The notes below the pieces were generated by a model. The model worked only from the letters and a program-made list of their open reading frames with translations. It made no database searches and was not told the origin of the DNA. From contig NZ_VWWJ01000003.1 in the NCBI RefSeq assembly GCF_011753055.1, positions 124,001-188,000 on the forward strand: 64,000 bases of DNA, written 5' to 3'. Source of the DNA: Burkholderia sp. Ax-1719 (GTDB lineage Bacteria; Pseudomonadota; Gammaproteobacteria; Burkholderiales; Burkholderiaceae). A program made the position numbers and the translations under genes. Shown one piece after another: positions 13,401 through 22,746 of this stretch (positions are counted from its first letter, which is position 1; the number at the start of each line of letters is the position of its first letter).

Positions 13401-14007
13401 TCGAGAGCTCGCGCACGATGTCTTCCACGCGCGTCAGATTTTCGCGCGTGTCGTGCAGGCGGTTTTCCGTTTCGCGGCGGCGTTCCTTGTACTTCGACAC
13501 GCCCGCGGCTTCTTCGAGAAACACGCGCAGCTCTTCAGGCTTGGCTTCGATGATGCGCGCGATCATGCCCTGCCCGATGATCGCGTAAGCGCGCGGGCCC
13601 AGACCCGTGCCGAGGAAGATGTCCTGGATGTCGCGGCGACGTGCCGGCAGATTGTTGATGTAATAGCTGGAGGTGCCGTCGCGCGTGAGCACGCGCTTGA
13701 CGGCGATCTCCGCATACTGGCCCCACTGGCCGGCGGCGCGGCCGTCCGCGTTGTCGAACACGAGTTCGACGCTGGCGCGGCTACCGGGCTTGCGTGCCGT
13801 GGAACCGTTGAAGATGACGTCCTGCATCGACTCGCCGCGCAGCTCGGAGGCGCGGGATTCGCCGAGCACCCAGCGCACGGCGTCGATGATGTTCGATTTG
13901 CCACAGCCATTCGGCCCGACCACGCCAACGAGTTGGCCCGGGACCTGGAAATGCGTGGGATCGACGAATGATTTGAAGCCAGCGAGTTTAATCGAGGTCA
14001 GACGCAC
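10489..14007 (-). CDS. smc: Chromosome partition protein SMC
   Basis: Condensin ATPase that organises and segregates the chromosome, normally with ScpA/ScpB. At 1172 residues it is full length: Walker A GPNGCGKS (31-38), two long coiled-coil arms (about 170-500 and 680-1010), a hinge around 515-660 with conserved glycines, and the C-terminal head with the LLSGGEK signature (about 1070) and Walker B followed by DEVDA (about 1100). The start codon is GTG. An open frame of over 5 kb on the opposite strand is a codon-bias artefact. zipA follows downstream. Confidence 0.97.
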   Translation of the reverse strand: MRLTSIKLAGFKSFVDPTHFQVPGQLVGVVGPNGCGKSNIIDAVRWVLGESRASELRGESMQDVIFNGSTARKPGSRASVELVFDNADGRAAGQWGQYAEIAVKRVLTRDGTSSYYINNLPARRRDIQDIFLGTGLGPRAYAIIGQGMIARIIEAKPEELRVFLEEAAGVSKYKERRRETENRLHDTRENLTRVEDIVRELSTNLDKLEGQAVVATRYRELQADGEEKQRLLWLLRKNEAAAEQQRQQRAIEQAQIDLERHTAQLREVEAQLETLRVAHYSASDAMQGAQGSLYEANAEVSRLEAEIKFIVESRNRVQAQIAALTAQREQWQVQAQKAQDDIEDAEEQLAMGEEKAAVAEEDAAAKQEALPALENRWRDAQSQLNEERAGIARTEQAIKLEAAHQRNADQMLQQLQQREERLKSEASGLDAPDEVQLEELRMQLAEQEEIQRDAQDRLSDAQETVPRLDAERRAAHERVNAESAQTHQLEARLAALKQLQENVQTEGKIQPWLERHELGALPRLWKKLHVEAGWETALEAVLRERLAALEVSNLDWVKAFASDAPPAKLAFYAPPLAAATPAAPAGFTPLLSLVRIDDAGLRAVLNEWLGTTFVATDLAEGLAKRAQLPEGGVFVVKAGHMVTRVGVQLYAADSEQAGMLARQQEIENLTLQLRAQALLADEARTAVVRAEAAHTQAAQQLAELRQQAERATQRVHALQMDVLKLTQAHERYTARSTQIREEREEIRAQIEEQRALRAESEANFERHDTELAELQARFEDNQLAFEALDEELGSARNQARDLERAAGDARFAARNMANRIEELKRNVQVAHDQSERVAASLEDARAELETINEQTAHTGLHDALEIRAEKEEALRNARVELDDLSAKLRAADETRLNAERALQPLRDRITELQLKEQAARLNGEQFVEQLQAAGVDEIALQEKLTPDLKAPYLQGEVTRINNAITALGPVNMAALDELAAAKERKTFLDAQSADLTSAIETLEDAIRKIDQETRTLLQGTFDQVNHHFGELFPRLFGGGQAKLIMTGDEILDAGVQVMAQPPGKKNSTIHLLSGGEKALTATALVFAMFQLNPAPFCLLDEVDAPLDDANTERFANLVRAMSDKTQFLFISHNKIAMEMAQQLIGVTMQEQGVSRIVAVDMETAAGFAQNIG

Positions 14008-14217
14008 GGCGATATCGCTGTTGGAATAGGGATAGTGAACGGGACCGCCCGCGCCGCTGGTCGCAGGCCACGCGCCGCCGACCTTCGAACCGGTCGCACG
14101 ACGGCGCGGCGCGCCGCATCAGGCATACATCAAGCATCTCGGGCAGCCGCCACGGCTCGCCGCACCACGCGCTTCATACACAGCATGCGCAAACGGGCCA
14201 GCGAGGATCAGCGGCAA

Positions 14218-15363
14218 TCATACCATCGCACGTGAGCCATTCTGACCGCTACGCCGACTGGCATCGGGTGCAGCGCTGTCTTTCGCGTCGCTTTCGGACT
14301 GATCGGCGGCTTCTTCGGGGTTGGCGGCCGTGGTTTCAGCATCGCGGCCTTCGTCGATACGGCTCGTCTGGGCGTGCGCGATCGCGCTGGCGTCGGCGCT
14401 TTCGTGCGTGGGCGGTGCGTTATGCCGATTGAGCCGTTTCGCATCCTGCGCGCGATGCACCCAGCTCGACAGTAGCGAAGCCAGCACGATGCACGCGCCG
14501 CCCGCCCATTCGCGCGGCCCCGGCGTCTCCCCGGCGAGCAGCCAGGACGACAGCGCCGTCACGACGATTTCGAACAGCATGATGATCGACGCGCGGTTCG
14601 CGGGCACGCGCGCCAGGCCGTACTGCACGAGCATATTGTTCGAGCTGAGCAGCAGCCCGAGAACCAGCACCAGCAAGACGATCTGCGCGACCGGCTCGCC
14701 CGCGTGAATCACCGGCAACGGCTCGAAGCACGAAGCCAGCGCGCCGAAAATCGCCGCGCCGCCGAAGATCACGGCCGTGCGCATTTCGGGTTTCATCTGC
14801 GGCAGCACGCGGCTCGTCTTGACCACCAGCACGTTGCTCATCGCGAAGCCCATCCCCGCCACCAGCCCGGCCCATTCCGCCGCGCTGCCCGGCAAGGGCA
14901 CGCCGAGTTTCGGCGACCACAGCATCATCACCGCACCGAGCAGCGATAGCCCCGCCAGCGCCGCGCCCGACCACGAGAGGCGTTCGTGCAGGATGAAGTG
15001 CGCAAAGATCGCGGTCCATGCGGGTGTGAGGTAGAACAACAGCAGCACGCGCATCACTTCGCCGTGGATCGCGCCCCACACAAAGCCGATATTCGTCACG
15101 CCCGCCGCGAGGCCCAACATCGGCAGCAGCCAGTGCCAGCGCACCGTGGCGATCGAGCGGCGGCGCAGCAGCAGCACGAACAGGCAGCCCGCCGCGCTGG
15201 TGGCGGCCCCTGCCGCCGTGCCGGTCAGTCCAAAGCTCGCCAGCGTGCGCAGCGGATACCAGATCACGCCCCATACCGAAGCGCCGATCAGGATGGCGAG
15301 CGTGGGCCAGCCGGCCTTCAGGCTCGCGCTCATTGCGCTGGCCGCGCGATGGGCCGCGTCCAC
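14218..15363 (-). CDS. DMT-superfamily (EamA) permease
   Basis: Ten hydrophobic segments in two EamA-type halves mark this as a drug/metabolite transporter family permease of the inner membrane; the substrate cannot be told from the sequence. The membrane part ends near residue 305 and is followed by a 75-residue hydrophilic tail rich in Ala, Ser, Asp and Glu, unusual for the family. The start is either GTG at 15363 or ATG at 15333; I list the longer form. It is divergent from dapC and lies upstream of smc on the same strand with a 210-bp gap. Confidence 0.82.
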   Translation of the reverse strand: MDAAHRAASAMSASLKAGWPTLAILIGASVWGVIWYPLRTLASFGLTGTAAGAATSAAGCLFVLLLRRRSIATVRWHWLLPMLGLAAGVTNIGFVWGAIHGEVMRVLLLFYLTPAWTAIFAHFILHERLSWSGAALAGLSLLGAVMMLWSPKLGVPLPGSAAEWAGLVAGMGFAMSNVLVVKTSRVLPQMKPEMRTAVIFGGAAIFGALASCFEPLPVIHAGEPVAQIVLLVLVLGLLLSSNNMLVQYGLARVPANRASIIMLFEIVVTALSSWLLAGETPGPREWAGGACIVLASLLSSWVHRAQDAKRLNRHNAPPTHESADASAIAHAQTSRIDEGRDAETTAANPEEAADQSESDAKDSAAPDASRRSGQNGSRAMV

Positions 15364-15471
15364 TTCGTTGATTGCATGCCTTGCATCCGTCCTTACCTTA
15401 ATGTCGTCTTGATATCGTCTATCAGCGCGCGGTTCGCGCCTCCCGGCCCAAACGTCCGCACCACACCCAGT

Positions 15472-15477
15472 TATAAT
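15472..15477 (+). promoter_or_regulatory. Candidate -10 box for dapC
   Basis: A perfect TATAAT stands about 75 bp before dapC in the divergent region between the DMT permease and dapC. There is no recognisable -35 17 bp upstream, so an activator may be needed or the match may be chance. Confidence 0.35.
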
Positions 15478-15552
15478 TCACGCTTTTCCAGACGCATCAG
15501 CCACCGACGCCAGCGACCGTTTCCGGTTCTGCCCCGCGCCGGGCGCGCTGCC

Positions 15553-16809
15553 ATGCCGTCCTCGCCCAATCCGCCCGCCAAGCCAGTGAATCCGCTACTC
15601 GACACCCTCCAGTCCTATCCCTTCGAAAAGCTGCGCGTGCTCTTCAAGGACGTCACGCCGAATGCCGGCCTGCGCCACATCAGCTTCGGGATCGGCGAGC
15701 CGAAACATCCAACGCCCGCGCTGATCCGCGACGCCATTGTCGCTTCGCTCGACGGTCTGTCGGTGTATCCGGCCACGGGTGGCACGCCCGCGCTGCGCGA
15801 GGCGATTGCGAAATGGGTGACTGAGCGCTACAGCCTGCCCGCAGTCGACGCCGCCACCCAGGTGCTGCCGGTGTCGGGCTCGCGCGAGGCGCTGTTCGCG
15901 CTCGCGCAGGCGGTGGTGGATCCCACGGCGGGCGCGAAAGACCCGGCGAAGCGGCCGATCGTACTCTGCCCGAACCCGTTCTACCAGATCTACGAAGGCG
16001 CCGCCCTGCTCGCGGGCGCGCAACCGTACTTCGTGAACAGCGATCCGGCCCGCAACTTCGCCTGCGATTATTCGCAGGTGCCGGAAGACGTCTGGGCGCG
16101 CACCCAGCTGCTGTTCGTCTGCTCGCCGGGCAACCCGACCGGCGCGGTGCTCACGCTCGACGACTGGCGCGAACTGTTCGCGCTGTCGGACAAGTACGGC
16201 TTCGTGATTGCGTCCGACGAATGCTATTCGGAGATCTACTTCGACGAATCGAAGCCGCCGCTCGGCGGTCTGGAAGCCGCGCACCAGTTGGGCCGCGGTT
16301 TCGAGCGCCTCGTCATGCTGTCGAGCCTGTCCAAGCGCTCGAATGCGCCGGGCATGCGCTCGGGCTTCGTCGCGGGCGATGCGGCCATCCTCAAGCAATT
16401 CCTGCTGTATCGCACCTATCACGGCTCGGCGATGTCGCCGGTCTGGCAGTCCGCCAGCATCGCCGCGTGGGGCGACGAGCAGCACGTGCGCGAGAACCGA
16501 GCGCAGTACGTCAAGAAGTTCTCGACCGTCACGCCCCTGCTCGCCGACGTGCTCGACGTGAAGCTGCCCGACGCGGCCTTCTACCTCTGGGCCAACGTCG
16601 CGCGCACCGGCCTCACGGACGACGCGTTCGCCCAGCGCCTCTACGCCGACTATAATGTGACCGTTCTGCCGGGCTCGTATCTCGCGCGCGAAGCGCACGG
16701 CACGAATCCCGGCGCCGGTTTTGTACGCCTCGCGCTCGTCGCCGACGTCGAGGAGTGCATCAAGGGCGCAAAGCGCATCGTCGACTTCTGCCGCTCGCTC
16801 GAAGCCTGA
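15553..16809 (+). CDS. dapC: Succinyldiaminopimelate transaminase
   Basis: PLP-dependent class I/II aminotransferase. It converts N-succinyl-2-amino-6-oxopimelate and glutamate to N-succinyl-LL-diaminopimelate in the succinylase branch of lysine and peptidoglycan precursor synthesis. The 418-residue protein has the aminotransferase fold with the CSPGNPTGAV motif, the SDECYSEIYFDE segment and the PLP lysine in SSLSKRSNAPGMRSG. The assignment as dapC rather than another aminotransferase is supported by dapD and dapE immediately downstream. ATG at 15553 is used; a GTG at 15586 is a possible shorter start. A longer upstream frame is not coding. Confidence 0.93.
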   Translation: MPSSPNPPAKPVNPLLDTLQSYPFEKLRVLFKDVTPNAGLRHISFGIGEPKHPTPALIRDAIVASLDGLSVYPATGGTPALREAIAKWVTERYSLPAVDAATQVLPVSGSREALFALAQAVVDPTAGAKDPAKRPIVLCPNPFYQIYEGAALLAGAQPYFVNSDPARNFACDYSQVPEDVWARTQLLFVCSPGNPTGAVLTLDDWRELFALSDKYGFVIASDECYSEIYFDESKPPLGGLEAAHQLGRGFERLVMLSSLSKRSNAPGMRSGFVAGDAAILKQFLLYRTYHGSAMSPVWQSASIAAWGDEQHVRENRAQYVKKFSTVTPLLADVLDVKLPDAAFYLWANVARTGLTDDAFAQRLYADYNVTVLPGSYLAREAHGTNPGAGFVRLALVADVEECIKGAKRIVDFCRSLEA

Positions 16810-16929
16810 CGACGGCCGCGGCGAAAGCCCCGACAGCAGCCACAAGCCGCTCGAACGGCTAAAACGCTGCAACCGCTCTCCCGCACGCGCGCCCTGCCGC
16901 GCGTGCCACGCTTTGCCGATCAAGTCATT

Positions 16930-16956
16930 GCGGTGCGCTTTTTCACCGCGATTTTT
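16930..16956 (+). terminator. Terminator or attenuator hairpin between dapC and dapD
   Basis: A 6-bp stem (GCGGTG / CACCGC) with an eight-base loop is followed by GATTTTTT, about 27 bp before the dapD start. It resembles a weak Rho-independent terminator inside the dap cluster and could lower or condition read-through into dapD. Confidence 0.5.
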
Positions 16957-16982
16957 TACCGAACTCTCACGAAATCACCACC

Positions 16983-17810
16983 ATGTCGCAACAACTTCAG
17001 CAGATCATCGACACCGCCTGGGAAAACCGCGCCGACTTCTCGCCCAAGTCCGCGCCGAACGACGTGCGTGAAGCCGTCGCCCACGTCATCGCCGAGCTGG
17101 ACAAAGGCGCGCTGCGCTGCGCCGAGAAGAAGGACGGCGACTGGGTCGTCAACCAGTGGGTGAAGAAGGCCGTGCTGCTGTCGTTCCGCCTGGAAGACAA
17201 CGCGCCGATGGGCGCCGGCGGCTTCACGCAATTCTTCGACAAGGTGCCCTCGAAGTTCGCCAACTACACGGCTGAAGACTTCGCCGCAGGCGGCTTCCGC
17301 GTCGTGCCGCCGGCCATCGCGCGCCGCGGCTCGTTCATCGGCAAGAACGTCGTGCTGATGCCGTCGTACACCAACATCGGCGCTTACGTTGACGAAGGCA
17401 CCATGGTCGACACGTGGGCAACGGTCGGTTCGTGCGCCCAGATCGGCAAGAACGTGCACCTCTCGGGCGGCGTCGGCATTGGCGGCGTGCTTGAGCCGCT
17501 GCAGGCCAACCCGGTCATCATCGAAGACAACTGCTTCATCGGCGCGCGTTCGGAAGTCGTGGAAGGCGTGATCGTGGAAGAAAACTCGGTCATCTCGATG
17601 GGCGTGTACCTCGGCCAGTCGACCAAGATCTATGACCGCGAAACCGGCGAAATCAGCTACGGCCGCATCCCGGCTGGCTCGGTCGTGGTCGCGGGCAACC
17701 TGCCCTCGAAGGACGGTTCGCACAGCCTGTACTGCGCCGTGATCGTCAAGAAGGTCGACGCCAAGACCCGCGCCAAGGTCGGCCTGAACGAGCTGCTGCG
17801 AGGCGACTGA
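16983..17810 (+). CDS. dapD: Tetrahydrodipicolinate N-succinyltransferase
   Basis: Transfers succinyl from succinyl-CoA to 2,3,4,5-tetrahydropyridine-2,6-dicarboxylate, the step before DapC. The 275-residue protein has the alpha-helical N-terminal domain and a left-handed beta-helix of hexapeptide repeats (about 105-220), with conserved [20 protein letters not shown] and GARSEVVEG segments. Length is exactly typical. Its stop codon overlaps the start of the next gene by one base (TGATG), so the two are coupled. Confidence 0.97.
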   Translation: MSQQLQQIIDTAWENRADFSPKSAPNDVREAVAHVIAELDKGALRCAEKKDGDWVVNQWVKKAVLLSFRLEDNAPMGAGGFTQFFDKVPSKFANYTAEDFAAGGFRVVPPAIARRGSFIGKNVVLMPSYTNIGAYVDEGTMVDTWATVGSCAQIGKNVHLSGGVGIGGVLEPLQANPVIIEDNCFIGARSEVVEGVIVEENSVISMGVYLGQSTKIYDRETGEISYGRIPAGSVVVAGNLPSKDGSHSLYCAVIVKKVDAKTRAKVGLNELLRGD

Positions 17811-18178
17811 TGGCGAAGGCCGCAAAGACTGTCGTCGTCTACGGCATTCCGAACTGCGATTCCGTGAAGAAGGCCCGTGTGTGGCTGGAAGAGCATGGTA
17901 TCGAGTTCGAGTTTTACGACTTCAAGAAAGCCGGCGTGTCGAACGCGCTGGTGCAGGACTGGCTCAAGGACGTGTCGCTCGATCAACTGATCAACAAGCG
18001 CGGCACGACCTGGCGCGGCCTGTCCGAGGTGCACAAGGCCGAAGCCGACTCCACCGCCGGCGCGATTGCGCTGATGAGCCACAAGCCGTCGATCATCAAG
18101 CGTCCGGTGATCGCGGTGAATGGCCGCGTGAAGGCGCTCGGTTTCGCCGCCGAGCAGCTCGAAGCGATTTTTGCCTGA
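17810..18178 (+). CDS. ArsC/Spx-family reductase-like protein (YffB type)
   Basis: A 122-residue thioredoxin-fold protein with a single conserved N-terminal cysteine in GIPNCDSVKKAR, followed by the ArsC-family core including KRPVI near the end. YffB-type members lack demonstrated arsenate reductase activity, and no ars genes are nearby, so arsenate resistance should not be assumed. It sits between dapD and dapE; yffB-dapE is also the arrangement in E. coli, suggesting a conserved but undefined link. The start overlaps the dapD stop. Confidence 0.85.
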   Translation: MAKAAKTVVVYGIPNCDSVKKARVWLEEHGIEFEFYDFKKAGVSNALVQDWLKDVSLDQLINKRGTTWRGLSEVHKAEADSTAGAIALMSHKPSIIKRPVIAVNGRVKALGFAAEQLEAIFA

Positions 18179-19453
<1,275 letters not shown>

Positions 19454-19485
19454 GCGCCACACGCGCTCACGCTGGAGTTCACCCT

Positions 19486-20382
19486 ATGACCCATCCGCTT
19501 TCCACGACGTTTAACACCGTGCGCGATCTGCTGCGCTACGGCGTCTCGCGCTTCTCCGCCGCGCAGCTCGCTTTCGGCCACGGTTCGAGCAACGCTTACG
19601 ACGAAGCCGCTTACCTGATCCTGCACTCGCTGCATCTGCCGCTCGACCTGCTCGATCCGTTCCTCGACGCGCGTCTCGCGCCCGAGGAAATCGACAAGGT
19701 GCTCGCCGTGATCGAGCGCCGCGCCACCGAGCGCGTGCCCGCCGCGTACATCACGCAGGAAGCGTGGATGCACGGCCTGCGCTTTTACGTGGACGAGCGC
19801 GTGATCGTGCCGCGTTCGTTTATCGGCGAACTGCTGGCCGACGGCCTGCAGCCGTATGTCGAAGACCCGGAACAGGTCACCGCCGTGCTCGAACTCTGCA
19901 CCGGTTCGGCCAGCCTCGCGATTCTCGCGGCGCACGCGTTCCCGAATGCCGATATCGACGCCGTCGATCTCTCCGCGCCCGCGCTGGAAGTGGCAAAGCG
20001 CAACGTGCACGAGCATGAACTCGACGAGCGCATTGCGCTGTTCGAAGGCGATCTGTACGCGCCGCTGCCCGAGCGCCGCTACGACGTCATCATCACGAAT
20101 CCGCCGTATGTGAATGCGGCTTCGATGGATGCACTGCCGCCCGAATATCGTCACGAGCCGGAAATGGCGCTCGCGGGCGGCTCGGACGGCATGGACATCG
20201 TGCGCCGCATCGTCAAGGAAGCGCGCAACTGGCTCACGGACAACGGCGTGCTGGTGGTCGAGATCGGCAACGAGCGTGAAAATGTTGAAGCCGCGTTTGG
20301 CGGCCTCGATCTCGTCTGGCTCTCGACGAGCGCGGGCGACGATCAGGTGTTCCTGATCCAGGCTTGCGACCTGCCGGTCTAA
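19486..20382 (+). CDS. prmB: Ribosomal protein L3 N5-glutamine methyltransferase
   Basis: SAM-dependent methyltransferase that modifies a glutamine of ribosomal protein L3. The 298-residue protein has the PrmB-type N-terminal helical domain, the SAM site LELCTGSASLAI (136-147) and the glutamine-methylase motif NPPY (205-208), followed by EMALAGGSDGMD. The CTGSA version of motif I and the sequence after NPPY fit PrmB better than PrmC. It follows dapE by 32 bp and is likely in the same transcript. Confidence 0.94.
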   Translation: MTHPLSTTFNTVRDLLRYGVSRFSAAQLAFGHGSSNAYDEAAYLILHSLHLPLDLLDPFLDARLAPEEIDKVLAVIERRATERVPAAYITQEAWMHGLRFYVDERVIVPRSFIGELLADGLQPYVEDPEQVTAVLELCTGSASLAILAAHAFPNADIDAVDLSAPALEVAKRNVHEHELDERIALFEGDLYAPLPERRYDVIITNPPYVNAASMDALPPEYRHEPEMALAGGSDGMDIVRRIVKEARNWLTDNGVLVVEIGNERENVEAAFGGLDLVWLSTSAGDDQVFLIQACDLPV

Positions 20383-20547
20383 GCCAGCGGTCTCACCCCT
20401 CACTCGCGCGCCGCCATGTGGCGCGCGAGTTTGACACGGGCATCCAGTCTGCCCGGCTGCCGGGATAGCCCTCATTGCGCGGGCTTCGGTAAGATGAACG
20501 TTTCCCGGCCCTATAAGCTCAAGGCTTCAGGAGCGTCCCGCGTCTTT

Positions 20548-22023
20548 ATGCGATTCGACTGGTCAACCCTCGGCACCGTGCTCGCCATCGTCCACCTGCT
20601 CGGACTGATCGCAGCGTGTCACGCCATCCTCGTCACCCGCACCTCGCAAGGCGCGATCGCGTGGGCAGTCTCGCTCGCGACGATGCCCTATCTCACGCTC
20701 ATCCCCTATCTGTTCCTTGGCCGCAGCAAGTTCGCCGGTTACGCGGACGCCCGGCGGCTGCGCAACGAAACACTGCGCTCCCGCGCACACGCGCCCGATC
20801 TGGGACAGCCTGGCAGCGCGTCCGGCGACCGGCTGGCCGCCAGGACGCCCGGCTCAGGCGACAGCCCCGACGCCCTCAACCCACGCGTGATCCGCACGCT
20901 CTCGCACCTGGGCGGCATGCCGCTCGTGCCTGGCAATGCGGTGCGCACGCTCGTGAACGGCGAGGCCACGTTCTCGGCGATTTTCGACGCCATCGAGCAA
21001 GCCCGTCATTATGTGATCGTGCAGTTCTTTATCGTGCGCGCTGACGCCCTCGGCGACATGCTCAAAGACCTGCTGCTTGCCTGCACCGCGCGCGGCGTGC
21101 GCGTGCATTTCCTTTACGACAGCATCGGCAGTTTCGATCTGCCCGCGAGCTATGTGCAGGCCTTGCGCGCGGGCGGCGTGGAAGTGCATCCGTTTTCGAC
21201 CCGGCGACGCTTCGTCAATCGCTTCCAGCTCAACTTCCGCAATCACCGCAAGATCGTCGTGGTGGACGGCGAACGCGCGTTTGTCGGCGGTCATAACGTG
21301 GGCGTCGAATACCTGGGCGCCAAACCGCCGCTTTCGCCGTGGCGCGATACGCATATTGAGGTGCGCGGCCCGGTGGTGGCCAACATCCAGTTCGCCTTCA
21401 CCGAAGACTGGTACTGGGTCACCCAGGAACTGCCGGGCAGCGAGCCGCCGCCGCTCAAAGCGCTCGACGGCGACGACATGGACTGTCTCGTGATGCCCAC
21501 CGGCCCCGCCGATCGTCAGGAAACCTGCTCGCTCTTTTTCGTGGAGGCGATCAACGCGGCGAACTCGCGCATCTGGATCACCACGCCTTATCTGGTGCCC
21601 GATTCCGCCGTGCTCGCCGCCCTGCGTCTGGCCGCGCTGCGCGGCGTGGACGTGCGCATCCTGATCCCCAGCCGCCGCGACCACTACGTGGTGTTCGAAG
21701 CCTCCACGCTTTACGCCTATGACGCGGTGCGCGCGGGCATCCGCATCTTCCGCTACCAGCCGGGCTTCCTGCACCAGAAGGTCGTGCTGATCGACGATAC
21801 GGCGGCCGCCATTGGCAGCGCGAACCTGGATAACCGCTCGTTCCGCCTGAACTTCGAGATCATGGTGCTCACGGTTCACGCGGGCTTCGCATCGGAAGTC
21901 GAGGCAATGCTGCTGCGCGACTTCGAAGCGAGCCTGGAAATCGATCGCAGCGAGTATCGCGATGCGCCCGCCTGGCGCAAGATCGCGATGCATGTTGCCC
22001 GCCTGTTCGCGCCGATTCTCTGA
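20548..22023 (+). CDS. cls: Cardiolipin synthase (phospholipase D family)
   Basis: Condenses two phosphatidylglycerol molecules to cardiolipin at the inner membrane. The 491-residue protein has two N-terminal transmembrane helices and two HKD motifs: H233-x-K in NHRKIVVVDG and H409-x-K in LHQKVVLID, each followed by the GG/GS-x-N element. I start at the ATG at 20548, preceded by AGGAG, because the upstream in-frame residues do not match the family. Whether it corresponds to ClsA or another Cls paralogue cannot be decided here. Confidence 0.93.
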   Translation: MRFDWSTLGTVLAIVHLLGLIAACHAILVTRTSQGAIAWAVSLATMPYLTLIPYLFLGRSKFAGYADARRLRNETLRSRAHAPDLGQPGSASGDRLAARTPGSGDSPDALNPRVIRTLSHLGGMPLVPGNAVRTLVNGEATFSAIFDAIEQARHYVIVQFFIVRADALGDMLKDLLLACTARGVRVHFLYDSIGSFDLPASYVQALRAGGVEVHPFSTRRRFVNRFQLNFRNHRKIVVVDGERAFVGGHNVGVEYLGAKPPLSPWRDTHIEVRGPVVANIQFAFTEDWYWVTQELPGSEPPPLKALDGDDMDCLVMPTGPADRQETCSLFFVEAINAANSRIWITTPYLVPDSAVLAALRLAALRGVDVRILIPSRRDHYVVFEASTLYAYDAVRAGIRIFRYQPGFLHQKVVLIDDTAAAIGSANLDNRSFRLNFEIMVLTVHAGFASEVEAMLLRDFEASLEIDRSEYRDAPAWRKIAMHVARLFAPIL

Positions 22024-22047
22024 GCGCAGGCGCTTTCGCTGCGCGTC

Positions 22048-22530
22048 TTAGAGCAGCTTTTCGATATCGGCGGCGATGGCGTCCGGCTTCGTGACGGGCG
22101 CGTAGCGCTTCACGACCTTGCCGCTACGGTCGACGAGAAACTTCGTGAAATTCCACTTGATGCGCTCAAGCCCGAGCAGCCCTGGCGCCTCGCCCGTCAG
22201 CCAGTGGTAGAGCGGATGCGCGTTCGCACCGTTCACGTCGATCTTCTCGAACATCGGAAAGGTCACGCCGAAGTTCTTTTCGCAGAACGCGCCGATCTGC
22301 GTGGCGTCACCCGGCTCCTGCTTGCCGAACTGGTTGCACGGAAAGCCGAGCACGGCGAGGCCGCGCGTCGCGTACTGGTCATAAAGCTTTTGCAGACCCG
22401 CGTACTGCGGCGTGAAACCGCATTCACTTGCGGTGTTGACGATCAGCAGGACCTTGCCCGCGTATTGTTCGAGGCTCACGGGTGCCGCGCCGCCAAGCGG
22501 TTGCGCCGTGAACGAATAGACCGTGGTCAT
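22048..22530 (-). CDS. Glutathione peroxidase (BtuE/Gpx-like, cysteine type)
   Basis: A 160-residue thioredoxin-fold peroxidase that reduces hydroperoxides. The peroxidatic cysteine C37 lies in NTASECGFT, where eukaryotic enzymes carry selenocysteine. The GFPCNQFGKQEPG motif (63-75), with resolving C65 and catalytic Q71, and the WNFTKFLV motif complete the active site. Bacterial members often use thioredoxin rather than glutathione. The ATG at 22530 has GGGGAGG at good spacing. It is divergent from the ABC-F gene. Confidence 0.93.
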   Translation of the reverse strand: MTTVYSFTAQPLGGAAPVSLEQYAGKVLLIVNTASECGFTPQYAGLQKLYDQYATRGLAVLGFPCNQFGKQEPGDATQIGAFCEKNFGVTFPMFEKIDVNGANAHPLYHWLTGEAPGLLGLERIKWNFTKFLVDRSGKVVKRYAPVTKPDAIAADIEKLL

Positions 22531-22746
22531 CGGGTTCCTCCCCAAAGGAAAGCGCCAGTCTACGTGAGAAAGCCTGCGGCCCGCACCCTGGCCAGATGGC
22601 CAATGGCCGAGCGCCCATGTCGGGCGAATGTTCGGCGACTTTTTTGCAAAAACACCGCAATGGCGCACTAGCCGTCCGGACGATGCCGGGCGAAGCGCGA
22701 GCCAGTTTAAAATGGCGCTTTACGTTTTGTCTGCGCTGGCACCCCC

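Noticed and set aside
14986..15552. Upstream extension of dapC by 189 codons
   Set aside because: It runs through the divergent DMT permease gene and the promoter region and has no similarity to aminotransferases.
17810..18178. Arsenate reductase for arsenic resistance
   Set aside because: The protein is ArsC-fold but of the YffB type and no other ars genes are near; the context is lysine biosynthesis.
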